Shown here: positions 14,089 to 22,060 of the stretch, piece by piece
Layout: each line of letters begins with the position of its first letter
Numbering within the stretch: position 1 is the stretch's first letter
Assembly: GCF_000247695.1 (NCBI RefSeq)
Contig: NW_004624734.1
Location: 13,769,915 to 13,833,914, forward strand
Source of the DNA: Heterocephalus glaber
Taxonomy: Eukaryota; Chordata; Mammalia; Rodentia; Bathyergidae
Direction: 5' to 3'
DNA length: 64,000 nt
Program-made: the position numbers and the translations under genes
Notes under the pieces: model-generated
What the model was told of the DNA's origin: nothing
Database searches by the model: none
What the model saw: only the letters and a program-made list of their open reading frames with translations

Positions 14089-16889
14089 TTATTTATTTAT
14101 ATTTAGGGGGCGGGGAGCAGTACTGGGGGTTGAACCCAGGCCCTTTGCACTGAGCTACATAACCTTCCCTTTAAAAAAAGAATTTTTTTTAAGACAAGGT
14201 CTGGCTAAGTCACTAAGTTGCCTGGGCTGGGTTTGAACTTGCAATCCTTCCACCTCAGCCTCCCAGAGTGCTGGGATTACAGGCCCACAATACTCACTAG
14301 AAAAATAGCATGTTAACAACCTGCACAGATAATAGGGGATATTCTGTGATAAGACACTAAAACTCAACAAGGGGAATTTCCTCAATGTTAGCACCAATAT
14401 CAAATCTAAACCTACATCGATTACCTTTTGGCACCCTGTTACAAGAAAATCCACTGATGTACCCTCTGGTTTTAACAGCTCTCTTTACCACATACAATTT
14501 TTTAACATTATGCACTGGTCACTGGGAAAATACTGGTTCACTAAGCTAGTGGACCACCAAAATATTGACACATTTCATTAGGCAATATAAAAATTTTATT
14601 TGACAAGAGCTGCATAATTTCACCAGAAATTCTTTCAGCACTGGGAAGCTATTAAACTCATGGTGCCAGATATAAATATTCCAAAATTCTATTTTTCATC
14701 TAAAAGTTCAACAAAGCCTGTCAGTTGTTTTCTTATATCTGTCAAATACTCAAGTCCACATAATCAGTTTATCACTTCTTAGAACTTAGAAATGATACAG
14801 TGGACCCCTGACTTAAAAACTCGGTTTCCGAGGGCTTGTTGTAACTAAGTCAACACAGCCGAGATCTGGATGTTTACCTGGGTACGCTATGTAGATAACA
14901 AGAGGCAGATGAATTTTCCATTAACCTAATTAACCCAAGGTATTCATGCGACAAGCTAGTCATAACTTGAGGGTCCACTGTACTTCGTGAAAAAGATGGC
15001 TAGTTCTCAATCATACTAATGCGTTTCCTTAAGGTAATCAACATTGGCACTTTATGAGCAATTCCATTCCCTCAGAAAACTGAGTATAGGGCTGGGGATT
15101 TAGCTCAGTGGTTCTGCCGTCTGCCTCACAAGCGCAAGGACCCGAGTTGAATCCCCGGCACCAAAAAAAAAAGAAATGAGTATTAAAAAGATGTAATGAA
15201 AAGCCAGGGTTTAAAAATATTTTTACTGGGTGCCGGGGATTTAGCTCAGTGGTTCCACCGTCTGCCTTGCAAGCACAGGGTCCCGAGTTCGATCCCTGGT
15301 CCCAAAAAAAAAAAAAAATATTTTTACTGCTCCACCAATGACATTCTCTTTTTAAATTTTTAGTTATTTTTTGGTGGTGCCAGGGACTGAGCTCAAGTCC
15401 TCATTATTGACAGGCAAGCACTATATCACCGAGCTATATCCTCAGCCCTTTTCATTTTTGAGACAGGGTCTCAAACTTTCAAATCCTTCTGTCTCTGCCG
15501 CCTGAGTAGCTGGAACTACAAGTGTATACATACTATCATGCCTAGCTCATCAATGACATTAAGTGAAACAAGCTTTTCTTAAACCAGATGTGATGCATGC
15601 CTGTAATCCCAACTGTATGGGAGGCTGAGGTAGGAGCAAGGAAAGTTTTGGCCCAGTCTGGAAAGCTTTGCAAGACCCCTCAAAATAAAATATTTAAAAC
15701 AAAAAACAAAGAAACAGGCTTTTTTTTTTAAATTTGCAAGTGAAGAGTGATTTGAATATAATCTTTTTTTTTTTTTGGGTACCGGGGATGGAACTCGGGA
15801 GCCTGCGCTTGTGAAGCAGGCCTCGGAACTACTGAGCTAAATACCCAGCCCATGAATATAATCTCTAGTAGTCTGACCTGACTATGTTGATTCATGCTAA
15901 ATTACTAATTCCTTTTATATCATCCAAATTCAAACACAACGAAAACGACAAGTACCTTCTTAGTATTAACATGGAAACAGTTTTGACTTCAGAGTTCTTT
16001 ACCGACTCAAACACTTTAGGAACAGTTCTCCTAAGTGACAGATATTTTATTTTCCAGTACTGGCGACTGAACCTACAGCCTTAAGGTTATTAGGCAAGAG
16101 TACCATCCCACTGAACTACATCCTCAGCCTTTTTAAAAAAAAAAAAAAATTTTTTTTTTTATATTTTGGGTCTGGCTAAATTTCCCAGCCTGGACCAAAT
16201 CATAAAGTAGAGAAACCCTCACTTTTCCTGACTATACAGTTGGGAATATTACCACTTACCTTTCAGGGTTCTACCGGGGATTATCATGAGTTAACTGTGT
16301 AATACACACACACAATAGTTAGGCACAGTGCCCAGTCCAGAGTAAAAAATAGTAAAAGAACAGAGGAAAAAAGCACCCCTCACTATTCCAAAGAAGAAAA
16401 TTTGTGAAGAGTTCGAAAACAGAACTGAGCCATTATAAAAGCAAGTGCCACAAAGTAATATTCATATACAAAGCGACAGTTCTGAGGATACAAGGTAAAA
16501 AGGAAAGTAACAAAAACAGAATAACAATAAAATTCAATCAAAAACTATGGAAAATTAAAGCCTTAGCGAAAGAAACTACTTCAAAACAGTACAGAAAGAG
16601 GAATGGGGGGAGGAGTCTACCCACGGACCGTTCGATAAAATGCTGATTAAACAAATTAACCAGGAAGTATCAGATTCAAAGGTGGCAGGGCAAAAATTGT
16701 AAAATACTGTTCGTCGAAGGATGGGAAAAGTGCACTCACTAAAATTAGCTTGCAAACTAAATTGTATTGGGCGAAAGACAACAATAAAACTTACCGACAT
16801 AAGCTCCTAATTCTTGCAATTTCCCCTTAATGGCACTCTGAGGGGGGAAAAAAAAGCAAAGGTGACCAGGAGGGCCGCGGCGCGAGGAT

Positions 16890-16934
<45 letters not shown>

Positions 16935-17293
16935 AAGCGCAGCGCGCAGGCGACCCGCCGGCTCGCGCCTCCCGCAGCTCCGGCCCGGTGGGGGAGGGGA
17001 GGGCGCGGACCCCGGGCTCGGCGGGCGCAGGGTGGCTCGCGGCGCCGCGGCGGGGGCGCTCCCGCCCGCACGCTCCCGGCGGCCACTTCCGGTGCCGTAG
17101 CCCCACCGCCTACCGCGCTCTGCAAGGCCGCGTCTGCGCCAGGCCCAAAGCGGCCTGGACTAGGAAACGCCACAGGCCGGGCCCACCGGCCCCGTTACTG
17201 CTGCCAACAGCCCGCCCGCCAAGGCCCAGCTTCATCCCCCCGCTCTGCGGGCCTCACCCGGATCTTGCGGCTGATCTCGGTGCCGATCTCCAT
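889..17293 (-). CDS. ZC3H14: ZC3H14, coding exons 1-9 (5' part of gene, 3' end outside window)
   Basis: ZC3H14 binds polyadenosine RNA in the nucleus and restrains poly(A) tail length; it is the animal counterpart of yeast Nab2. Nine coding exons join in frame (17293-17258, 16837-16795, 9273-9159, 6947-6907, 6134-5939, 5492-5063, 4247-4087, 3435-3335, 1044-889), giving 1279 nt or 426 full codons of a protein that is 736 aa in human. Residues 1 to about 90 form the PWI-like N-terminal fold. A basic cluster RKRK at residues 292-295 with KVKK at 304-307 fits the nuclear localisation signal, and an acidic run of five Glu and three Asp follows at 313-320. The CCCH zinc fingers that bind poly(A) are beyond position 1. 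Start chosen at the ATG in the CpG island because MEIGTEISRKIR opens the known family. No frame breaks seen. Identity rests on recalled family sequence, and I am very sure of it. Confidence 0.96.
1426..1621 (+). repeat. B1-dID SINE
   Basis: B1 start (ggcacggtggcttacatctg), then an A-rich link and an ID-like 3' half ending tcaatcctcagtaccc. Confidence 0.8.
1800..1983 (+). repeat. Retroposed 3' end with poly(A), LINE-like
   Basis: AT-rich block ending taccaataaacttaatg plus a run of A. Short similar flanks (AAACTGATG near 1799 and AACACTGATG near 1983) suggest a target duplication. The family is uncertain; an L1 3' end is likeliest. Confidence 0.4.
2340..2569 (-). repeat. B1-dID SINE with internal (ATC)n
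   Basis: Reverse ID (tactggagactgaacccagg), an ATC microsatellite at 2441-2458, then reverse B1. Confidence 0.75.
2644..2742 (+). repeat. Diverged ID SINE
   Basis: ttggggcttgagaggaagcc start and gatctgcagcacc end, with an A-rich tail. Confidence 0.65.
2866..3072 (+). repeat. B1-dID SINE
   Basis: Old composite. The ID half ggggtataactcagtgctag with ccctgggttcaatctctgg is clearest. Confidence 0.75.
3335..3435 (-). CDS. ZC3H14: ZC3H14 coding exon 8
   Basis: 101 nt encoding residues 341-375: PSLPPSKQANKN, then LILKAISEAQESVTKTTNYS. Acceptor CTTTTAG, donor GTAATT. Confidence 0.95.
3687..3740. repeat. (GATA)n microsatellite
   Basis: About eight GATA units grading into AT dinucleotides. Confidence 0.9.
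3754..3873 (+). repeat. B1 SINE, 5' truncated
   Basis: gaggctgaggcaggaggatc, then the internally duplicated segment (gaggccagcctgggctacag twice in variant form) and a poly(A) tail. Confidence 0.8.
3943..4041 (+). repeat. ID SINE (Ala-AGC type)
   Basis: gccagggatgtagatcaata with cttgcctaacatgcacaagg and an AAAAG-rich tail. Antisense to ZC3H14, just past the exon 7 donor. Confidence 0.8.
4087..4247 (-). CDS. ZC3H14: ZC3H14 coding exon 7
   Basis: 161 nt encoding residues 288-341. It carries the basic cluster RKRK, then KVKKFNHDG and the acidic run EEEEEDDD, and ends at PAKPER plus two bases. The donor GTGTGTAAG has alternative GT positions; the one chosen keeps frame with exon 8 (R-P-S-L-P-P). 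An ID SINE lies only 46 bp past the donor. Confidence 0.95.
4935..5018 (+). repeat. ID SINE (Ala-CGC type)
   Basis: Younger form with ttccaccacctgcctcgaaa and the ending cccagtacc plus poly(A). It lies 45 bp from the exon 6 donor side. Confidence 0.85.
5063..5492 (-). CDS. ZC3H14: ZC3H14 coding exon 6
   Basis: 430 nt encoding residues 144-287, the largest exon here. It begins RQTYDDGAATRLMSTVKP and includes the acidic stretch IDIKPEPDDLIDEDLNF and a Gln run (LQFQQQQSS). It ends in phase 0 after KMIIE with the donor GTTTGT. The IIE tail differs from the human SME at this junction as I remember it. Confidence 0.96.
5560..5692 (-). repeat. B1 SINE
   Basis: Reverse B1 with the internal duplication and the end ccgccaccacacccggc. 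Confidence 0.85.
5711..5801 (-). repeat. ID SINE (Ala-CGC type)
   Basis: Poly(T), then ggtaccagggattgaactc and gaaaccactgagctaaatcc. Flanking ttactttaaaattttt and ctactttaaaattttt form the target duplication. Confidence 0.9.
5939..6134 (-). CDS. ZC3H14: ZC3H14 coding exon 5
   Basis: 196 nt encoding residues 79-144, a Ser/Arg-rich linker starting EPSSLKSSDT and ending TNNM plus the first two bases of Arg. Acceptor TTTCTAG, donor GTATTT. Confidence 0.95.
6280..6461 (-). repeat. B1-dID SINE
   Basis: Reverse ID (tactgaggactggacacaga), then reverse B1 (tgagacagggtgtcactttg). Confidence 0.75.
6907..6947 (-). CDS. ZC3H14: ZC3H14 coding exon 4
   Basis: 41 nt encoding WLHGVLDKLRSVTT (residues 65-79). 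The acceptor follows a run of T ending TTTTTAG and the donor is GTAAGA. It completes the N-terminal fold. Confidence 0.94.
7195..7285 (+). repeat. Diverged ID SINE
   Basis: ggtacagcctggtggcagag and ttagcatgcacaggctctgg, with an AAAAC tail. Confidence 0.7.
7438..7503 (-). repeat. ID SINE fragment
   Basis: Reverse ID remnant: cactggggactcagcctaga to gtaccactcaacttcacccc. Confidence 0.6.
7504..8879. other. ZC3H14 intron 3, unassigned
   Basis: AT-rich intron. No exon, RNA gene or clear repeat was recognised. Confidence 0.5.
8880..9072 (+). repeat. MIR SINE
   Basis: Order of MIR landmarks is kept: ctcatttaaccctcacaatt, a tatggacagagaaat segment, gattcaacctgcaacggctc and a final tgcctct. It lies 87 bp from exon 3. 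Confidence 0.75.
9159..9273 (-). CDS. ZC3H14: ZC3H14 coding exon 3
   Basis: 115 nt encoding residues 27-65 of the N-terminal fold, including the stretch DEELPDYIMVMVANKKSQD. The acceptor is TTTAAATAG and the donor is GTATG. The last two bases TG complete a Trp codon with exon 4. Confidence 0.95.
9541..9643 (+). repeat. ID SINE (Ala-CGC type)
   Basis: ggatttagctcagtggttcc and gccgcctgcctcgaaagtag, with a long poly(A). Flanks of the form attttgag are repeated on both sides. Confidence 0.9.
9893..9980 (+). repeat. Diverged ID SINE
   Basis: ggtgttgcaggtagggtgct and ccaggctcaattccagcaca, then an A tail. Confidence 0.55.
10114..10411 (+). repeat. B1-dID SINE split by a younger ID
   Basis: The B1 half is at 10114-10217. 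The ID half resumes at about 10320 (gggatatagctcagtgatag) and ends cccagtacagcc plus an A-rich tail. Confidence 0.85.
10228..10309 (+). repeat. ID SINE (Ala-CGC type) nested in B1-dID
   Basis: The copy is bounded by the 10-bp duplication AAAGAGGGTT at 10218-10227 and 10310-10319. The nesting order shows it is younger than its B1-dID host. Confidence 0.95.
11040..11106 (-). repeat. ID SINE fragment
   Basis: Reverse ID: aatgctggaatcaaacccag to actacatttccaggct. Confidence 0.6.
11167..11270 (+). repeat. ID SINE (Ala-AGC type) with (CA)n tail
   Basis: gggctggagatatagctcaa and cttgcctagcatgcacaaag. The tail has become a CA microsatellite (11238-11270). Confidence 0.9.
11672..11748 (+). repeat. 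Diverged ID SINE
   Basis: agctgggaatgcagccctgt and ttctatccccagcaccacc. Confidence 0.65.
11958..12026 (+). repeat. ID SINE with internal deletion
   Basis: agctgggagcagagctcagt and agccctgggttcaattcctg, with the anticodon-region segment shortened. Confidence 0.65.
12046..12085. repeat. (CACAGA)n simple repeat
   Basis: Interrupted CACAGA/CAGA array. Confidence 0.85.
12440..12600 (-). pseudogene. Mariner-type transposase C-terminal relic (minus strand)
   Basis: On the minus strand the frame through 12553-12440 carries DFQ, then FRKWQE, two stops, a degraded spacer, then GEYFEE. This is the order of the C-terminal end of Tc1/mariner-family transposases. Several in-frame stops make it dead. The catalytic DDD part is not visible. 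It lies in ZC3H14 intron 2, head-on to a second relic on the other strand. Confidence 0.6.
12600..13050 (+). pseudogene. Mariner-type transposase C-terminal relic (plus strand), split by B1
   Basis: A frame open over 12614-12856 contains KDKRFS, then EDFLNCFRKWQE, matching the C-terminal part of mariner transposases. A B1 element interrupts it at 12837. Past the B1 the DNA resumes and, with a frame change, reads a YFEGD-like end near 13020. The reading frame is broken, so no function is expected. Family assignment is by motif memory; an alignment would settle it. Confidence 0.6.
12837..12980 (+). repeat. B1 SINE in mariner relic
   Basis: Full-length B1 with poly(A), bounded by the perfect 9-bp duplication GGCAAGAAG at 12828-12836 and 12981-12989. 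Confidence 0.95.
13060..13848. other. ZC3H14 intron 2, unassigned
   Basis: AT-rich. The stretch at 13375-13600 has weak MIR-like wording (ttttctcatgtgtgaaa, cttacaacagtcctgaaa), too degraded to call. Confidence 0.4.
13849..13977 (-). repeat. B1-dID SINE
   Basis: Reverse ID (cagtactggggactgaaccc), then a short reverse B1 (tcactaagttgcccaagctg). Confidence 0.75.
14056..14103. repeat. (TA)n(TTTA)n simple repeat
   Basis: About 14 TA units followed by four TTTA units. Confidence 0.9.
14117..14290 (-). repeat. B1-dID SINE
   Basis: Reverse ID (gtactgggggttgaacccag), an A/T link, then reverse B1 (gtgctgggattacaggccc). Confidence 0.85.
14798..14980. mobile_element. Short Tc1/mariner-class inverted-repeat element (183 bp)
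   Basis: Terminal inverted repeats start CAGTGGACCC on both strands. TA dinucleotides flank both ends (14796-14797 and 14981-14982). No coding capacity. A TA target duplication with CAG-initial termini fits pogo/Tigger-type MITEs. Confidence 0.85.
15088..15173 (+). repeat. ID SINE (Ala-CGC type)
   Basis: gggctggggatttagctcag and ttctgccgtctgcctcacaa, then poly(A). Flanked by ctgagtat and atgagtat. Confidence 0.9.
15229..15319 (+). repeat. ID SINE (Ala-CGC type)
   Basis: Flanked by the duplication ATATTTTTACTG at about 15217-15228 and again directly after the poly(A). Confidence 0.93.
15375..15547 (-). repeat. B1-dID SINE
   Basis: Reverse ID (gtgccagggactgagctcaa), then reverse B1 (gagacagggtctcaaacttt). 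Confidence 0.8.
15582..15700 (+). repeat. B1 SINE, diverged
   Basis: gatgcatgcctgtaatccca to caagacccctcaaaataaaa. Confidence 0.75.
15763..15851 (-). repeat. ID SINE (Ala-CGC type)
   Basis: Poly(T), then ggtaccggggatggaactcg. Bounded by TGAATATAATCT on both sides. Confidence 0.93.
16053..16197 (-). repeat. B1-dID SINE, truncated
   Basis: Reverse ID (cagtactggcgactgaacct), a long A/T link, then the start of reverse B1. Confidence 0.7.
16795..16837 (-). CDS. ZC3H14: ZC3H14 coding exon 2
   Basis: 43 nt encoding SAIKGKLQELGAYV plus the first base of an Asp codon. The acceptor is a long T/C tract ending CAG and the donor is GTAAG. Intron 1 is only 420 bp, while intron 2 is about 7.5 kb. Confidence 0.95.
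16890..16937. repeat. (CCCGAG)n hexanucleotide repeat in ZC3H14 intron 1
   Basis: Seven perfect CCCGAG units followed by one CCCAAG variant. It sits inside the CpG island, 53 bp upstream of the exon 2 acceptor. On the transcribed strand it reads CTCGGG. Confidence 0.97.
17258..17293 (-). CDS. ZC3H14: ZC3H14 coding exon 1
   Basis: Encodes residues 1-12, MEIGTEISRKIR, read from the ATG at 17293-17291. The exon ends after CGG at 17258 and the donor GTGAGG follows at once. The 5' UTR continues upstream to about 17.4-17.5 kb, but no transcription start can be fixed from sequence. Confidence 0.95.
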
Positions 17294-17573
17294 GGCTCCG
17301 CGGCGACCAGCGGGTTCCGCACTGCGCTGCGTCTCGCTTACCTGGAGCCCACCGCGGGCTCCCACTCAGCAGCCTAGCTACCGCCGCTCCGCCCCCACCG
17401 CGCGCACTGCGTGTCCCCGCCCCCGCCGGCCCGGAGCCCCGGCACAAGCCGGAGCGAGTACGCATGCGCCTGCGCCTGCGCGCACCTGAACGGCGCGGCC
17501 TGTGCTCTGGCGACCTCTGCTGGCCCCATCGAGAACGACGGCATGTGCTGGGCCTGACTTCACCTGTGGACGT

Positions 17574-18916
17574 TTGAGAGCCTGTCTATTTTTTGCTTTC
17601 TTAAACCTCCTCTTACTCTTTTTGCTCGCCTTTGGATAATAAGGATGGATTAAATGTGTAGCAGAAAGATTTCGGGCTTTGGTGTGATACCTGAGTTCAA
17701 AATGCAGCTTTGGCTTACTGCTAGAATGGCATCGATCCAGATATTTCAGTCAAAGCCTCAGCTGTCTTTCCTGTGAAGTACAGTGCCTGCCAAAGGTTAC
17801 ACTTGGAGGGAAAATGGGATATCCTGGGCAGCAGAACCCATTCGGGACAGTCCTTGCTTTGACTCTGCAAACGCCCTGGCTCTCCTGGGTTTGTTTCTCC
17901 TTCCTTCCACCAACACACGGTGACCTTTCCCTCACACTACCCTCGTCTTCCCGCTCCTTTCTGAATTCCCTCTGGACAGCTTTTCATTTCCAGGCCTTCC
18001 CTTGTCACCTCTAGGCTGATAATGGCTAAATTTCCCATCTGCCTTTATGAAAGACAGTTTAGTTACCTTATAGTCAGTAAGGGACAGGGCCTAAGATAAG
18101 TCGGCTGGTTACAAAGGAAACAAGAATAGCACATACACCGAGTTAGGAGCTAATCCAACCCATACAGCCAGTTAAGCTTAGAAATGTAAATGCAAACACA
18201 CACACAAAAAAGATTAAAAGAGTTCAAATAAAAACTCTTAACTCTCAAGGAAAAAGTTCTTGGATAACATATGTTAAATTAGTTAACTCCACCCTACCTC
18301 TAGAAATACAGAGTAACTGGTTTCCTTTGAACTCAGTTCCCTTTGAATTTGCCCAGCTGAGTAACTGATTTTCTTTAAACTTTATAAAGCCTAAACCCCA
18401 ACTGACGATTCTAAACCCACAGACCCACCGCGATAGGTGATCACTGAATAACAAAGTTTCTGTTCTCTCCTTGTTATATAAGACCAAGACAAAGGAAACA
18501 CCTTAGCAACCCACACAGGACTCCTCCAGTTTACTCACCGGAAGCTATTTTTCTTCTTAAATTTCCCACGAAGAATTCCCCTTTAACCTCCTTTCTGTCC
18601 ACAATTTCATTCTTCACCTATGTGAGACAACAGGCTTGTTTTGTAGAATGATAGCTGTTTCATCTTGGCTTCTTACCTGAACCCTGCTCTCGAATTTTAA
18701 ATGGCCTCACACATTTTATTTTCTCCCAACTAAACCCTTCACAATTAAAGTCTTCATCCTCATCTCCCCTGCCCCTGCTCATATTTTCTTCCTGATTTTC
18801 CTTTTTCTATCCATAGCAATTTAATTCTCCCTGTCCCTGATCACAAAACCTTGGAAGCAGAGTAGGCATAAAGAGAGGTCTCCTTCCTCCCCCACATCCA
18901 CCTATTCCTCAGTGGT
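17574..18916. other. Intergenic, unassigned
   Basis: Upstream side of ZC3H14. The stretch at 18040-18540 has a TATAAA at about 18382 and a TATATAA near 18475 and might be an old LTR, but no paired end or relative was found in the window. Confidence 0.35.
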
Positions 18917-19134
18917 TTCTATTAGTTACCTATTGCTTCATAACAAACGAACACAAACTTAGCAGCTTAGAAAACACACATTTCTCCTCTCATGGTTTCC
19001 AGGCGTTAACAATACGAGCACATCTTCACTGGGTGGTTGGTTCAGGACTGCAACCAGCCTGTGTCAGACAGGTTGGGTTCTCACCTGAAGAATCCCTTGT
19101 CAAGCTCATTCAGGTGTTTAGCAGGGTGTGGTCA
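18917..19134 (-). mobile_element. MLT1-like LTR, part 1 (outermost layer of nest)
   Basis: Begins ctattagttacctattgctt and continues through cttagcagcttagaaaacac, which is the reverse complement of the 3' end of MLT1-type MaLR LTRs. It breaks off near gtttagcag and resumes after the provirus. Confidence 0.75.
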
Positions 19135-19245
19135 GGGTACCCAACATGGCTCAGGATTTTTCCCTACATCTTACACTTGCTAGTGAGTCACCATATGTTA
19201 TGTAGCCTGCACATACACAGGGAACATGTAAACAAGTAGTCTATG

Positions 19246-20487
19246 TGTCTTTGTTATTTTTTCTCATTGCTGAGACAAAATACCTGACACCCAACAAGCT
19301 AAAGAAGGAAAGGTTTATTTTGGATCACTGTAGAGATTTCAGCCCATAGTTGGCTGCCTCCAAGGCAGGGCAGTGTACTAAAAGTTCAGGGACAGAAAGT
19401 TAAAAGGTCTCAGTGAGGTTTCTGGAAAATAAAGAGTTAAACCCTTGCTATAGAGAGTGAAGCTAAGAAAAAGGGAGAGCTGTTAAGACTGGCCTGGCTC
19501 ACTTCATGCCAAGACACAACTCCCTCCTCTCTACATCTTCAATTAAGCACAAGAAAAACAAAGTAGGGAGAGGGAGGATGATATTATAAAAACTCTGTAT
19601 ATAAAATATACACTATCACCTAAACACTCACACCCATATACATTTAAGTACACATATATTTTATTATTCTCATCATAGTAATACACTAAAATGCACATGT
19701 ATCCTTTTTACTAACTCAACCTTGAACGTAACTCTGCTGTAAATCTCACAAGATAAAAGCACCTGGACAGACCAAAGACGTGCTTATCCAAAAATGTACA
19801 CATAGGTAATGGAAGGGGCAATGGCCAAATCAGGAGTCTCAGAGCCCGAAATAGCCAAACAAGGTATAACAACTCTCAAGGGGAAGAGTCCCTTCCTCAC
19901 GATGTAATAAAAGAAGCTTAGAACAAAGACCATCAAGTGCCATCTCTGAGCTGCCTACCTTACTCCAACAAGGTAGCTATCTATCTACTTATTTTCTCTC
20001 TTTTTCCCAATAAAATTATTTTGCTTCCCCATTTCTCTTCTTTTCCCAATAAAGTGATTTTCTTTTTTCTTCTAAACTTATATCTCTAATTCTTTTATTG
20101 ATACAGGTTTGTTTTTGTTTTTTTATAGACCCTAGATAAAAATCTACCCTCATGAGACATACCAGCAGCATGGCAGAAGGGCATCACAGAGGAGAAATAG
20201 TCCATGGTGTGGCAGGCAGAAGGCAGGAAGCAGCAAGCAGCAAAACCTACTTTCTTCTTTACCCCTTTATATTCCGTCAAGGCCTATTGATTGGTACCAC
20301 CCACCCCCAGGGTGGCCTTCCCATTATCCACCTGAGAACTACGTTAATTCCAATCAGTGGACCAATTTACTACCAACACCTTAATCCCAGTATCACAAGC
20401 CCTAGATCCAGCCAGCTCCACAAAGTCCCACCTATAAGCACATGAGACTTTGAGGGGTAGGAGGACATCTAGATACAAGTCATAACA
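19246..20487 (-). mobile_element. MaLR-type LTR, interrupted, inside the 5' LTR
   Basis: Starts TGTCTTTGTT and ends CATAACA. It shares its start and much of its length with the MaLR LTR at 28491-28842 (gacaaaatac, ggtttattt, ttggctg, ccaaggcagg). The poly(A) signal reads on the minus strand. It is split at 19370-20168 by another LTR. Confidence 0.75.
19374..20164 (+). mobile_element. Solo LTR, innermost layer of nest (791 bp)
   Basis: Starts TG and ends CA, with the 4-bp duplication GCAG at 19370-19373 and 20165-20168. A 4-bp duplication is usual for gammaretrovirus-like class I ERVs. It holds TATA-like sequence near 19582 and AATAAA near 20008. The family is not recognised. Confidence 0.65.
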
Positions 20488-21159
20488 CTGTTTTATAAAA
20501 CTTTTTGGCAGCTTGCCAGCCTTGAGTGATATCACATAAAAGGGAGTAGGATCCTTTAGTTGCTCCCATACCACTGAGATAGTAAAGGCATGTCAGATAT
20601 TCCCATGGCTCCATGTTATTTCTTTGGGCTACCCAAATCTCAAATGAACCTTCCCAGCCTGGATGGGTGTCTGAACAATTGATGTAGTTGGCAATATTCA
20701 CAGAAGCCTGGTACGGAACCCTCTGTGCCCCCAGGTGGGATTGAGGGGTAGCCAGCCTCTTCTTTACATGGGGCCCTTCTCAGGCCTGGGCAGAGATGGA
20801 TAGGACATCCAACTGTGGAAAGGGGCTAAGAGCCAATCTCACTGATAGAGAAATAGCTGGCTGTGGTTTATGCTCTGATAGCCACTGAAAGCAACACCAA
20901 GATAGCTCCTATGGTCGAGTCCTCTTACCCAATAGTAGGATGGGTCCAAGATTGAACTGCCAAACCCAGGAGGGTATTCCCCAGACTCCTACATTGGCAA
21001 AGCTTGCGGGATACCTGTAACAATGCAGTACTTTATCCATCAGCCCTCTGTAAGGGGAGCTACAAGAAGTCCTAGGACTGGAGGCCCAAGATTCCCCACC
21101 CTTGAGGGGATAGAGCCACAGGCAAGCCCTTAGAAGGAGGGGTAACCCCTATTCCTAAA

Positions 21160-21510
21160 GATGCCTGGTTTACTGATGTCTCAAGCTGTGAGCAACCAGC
21201 TGCTTGGACAGATGTGGCTACACACCTCGACTGGCACCTTATGGTTTGATACAGGAACAGGATAGAGCAACCAATGGGTCAAACTCCCTGCTGTCTGGCT
21301 TGGCAATAACACATCAGCCATCCATGCTCACGTTCTGTACTGATAGCTGGTGGTATATAAGGAACTAACCCTATGCTCACCACATGGCACTTGACTGATT
21401 GGTCATGATGCATCTCCCTCTTTGGGGCTGAATCATTTGGGAAGATTGGTGGGCCTTGGACTATCAAAAGCAGGTAATGGTGTATCATGTCATGGTTATA
21501 ACCCCTTAGC
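21160..21510 (+). pseudogene. ERV-L-like RNase H relic
   Basis: The frame at 21160 reads DAWFTDVSS, the first catalytic-Asp motif of RNase H with the usual Gly replaced by Val. A second CTD-S-W-like motif falls near 21330 after a stop. Followed by a yHV-like segment (QKQVMVYHV) near 21465, typical of the end of this domain in class III ERVs. Confidence 0.65.
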
Positions 21511-21539
21511 ATCCCCTCAGGGGTGAAAATAGCCTCATG

Positions 21540-22060
21540 GCTATATCACTGATTGTTGCATGCTGGGCAAAAAGCCATGTGGGCTACAGAGCAGGCTTGG
21601 GGCCTACCCGTGATGCTGGCCGAGGGACCAGCTTCCTGTGAGCAATTTGTGGTGTGTTTGCACACAGACCCTGGAGACCTATGGCAACCACTGGATAAGT
21701 CCTCCAGGGATGAATACCCTTGACCAGGTGGCAAGTCAATATCATCAGTCCCTTACCAAGATCAGAAGGGAGTTCCTACCTGGTTACTTGTGTGGATATG
21801 GCCATGGGACTCCTGGCAGTTTGGCCTTGCTTCCTGATCAGGCAGTGGTGTTGCACGATCAACACGACTTGGTTACGTGCCACATATGGCCCACCCATGA
21901 TTAATGAAAGTGACCAGGAAACCCATTTTACAGGCATCAACATACAACAGTGGGCTAAGGATATGAGCATTGGCTGATTGTTCCATGTGTCTTATAACCC
22001 TAAGGTCACCAGGATGATCCAGTGCACCAGTGGAGGGGTTACTGCACCACACAGCACCTT
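21540..22060 (+). pseudogene. ERV-L-like integrase relic
   Basis: The frame from 21729 reads WQVNIISPLPRSEG and then YLVTCVDMAMGLLAVWP, followed by ESDQETHFTG and IQQWA. These are integrase-core landmarks in the class III (ERV-L) wording. The first catalytic Asp position is Asn (about 21738), and the region of the last catalytic Glu is destroyed near 22010-22030, so the enzyme is dead. Confidence 0.75.

Larger units (their letters stand above)
16850..17520. promoter_or_regulatory. ZC3H14: CpG island / promoter of ZC3H14
   Basis: Very GC- and CpG-rich block surrounding exon 1. A CACTTCCGGTG site at about 17083 fits an ETS-family motif. CGCATGCGCC at about 17461, followed by more TGCGC copies, fits NRF1. 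Both are typical of TATA-less housekeeping promoters. No TATA box is evident. The motif calls are inference. Confidence 0.85.
19137..20702 (+). mobile_element. 5' LTR of ERV-L-like provirus, interrupted
   Basis: Two LTR parts, 19137-19245 and 20488-20702, match the single 3' LTR: TGTGGTCAGGGTAC, catatgttatgtagcctgca and gggaacatgtaaacaag on the left, gagatagtaaaggca and aaccttcc on the right. The middle is a younger MaLR LTR. Confidence 0.75.

Noticed and set aside
16757..17377. Open frames of 99-187 codons across the ZC3H14 promoter
   Set aside because: GC-rich island effect. The Ala-Arg and Gly-Ser runs are the hexanucleotide repeat read in different frames.
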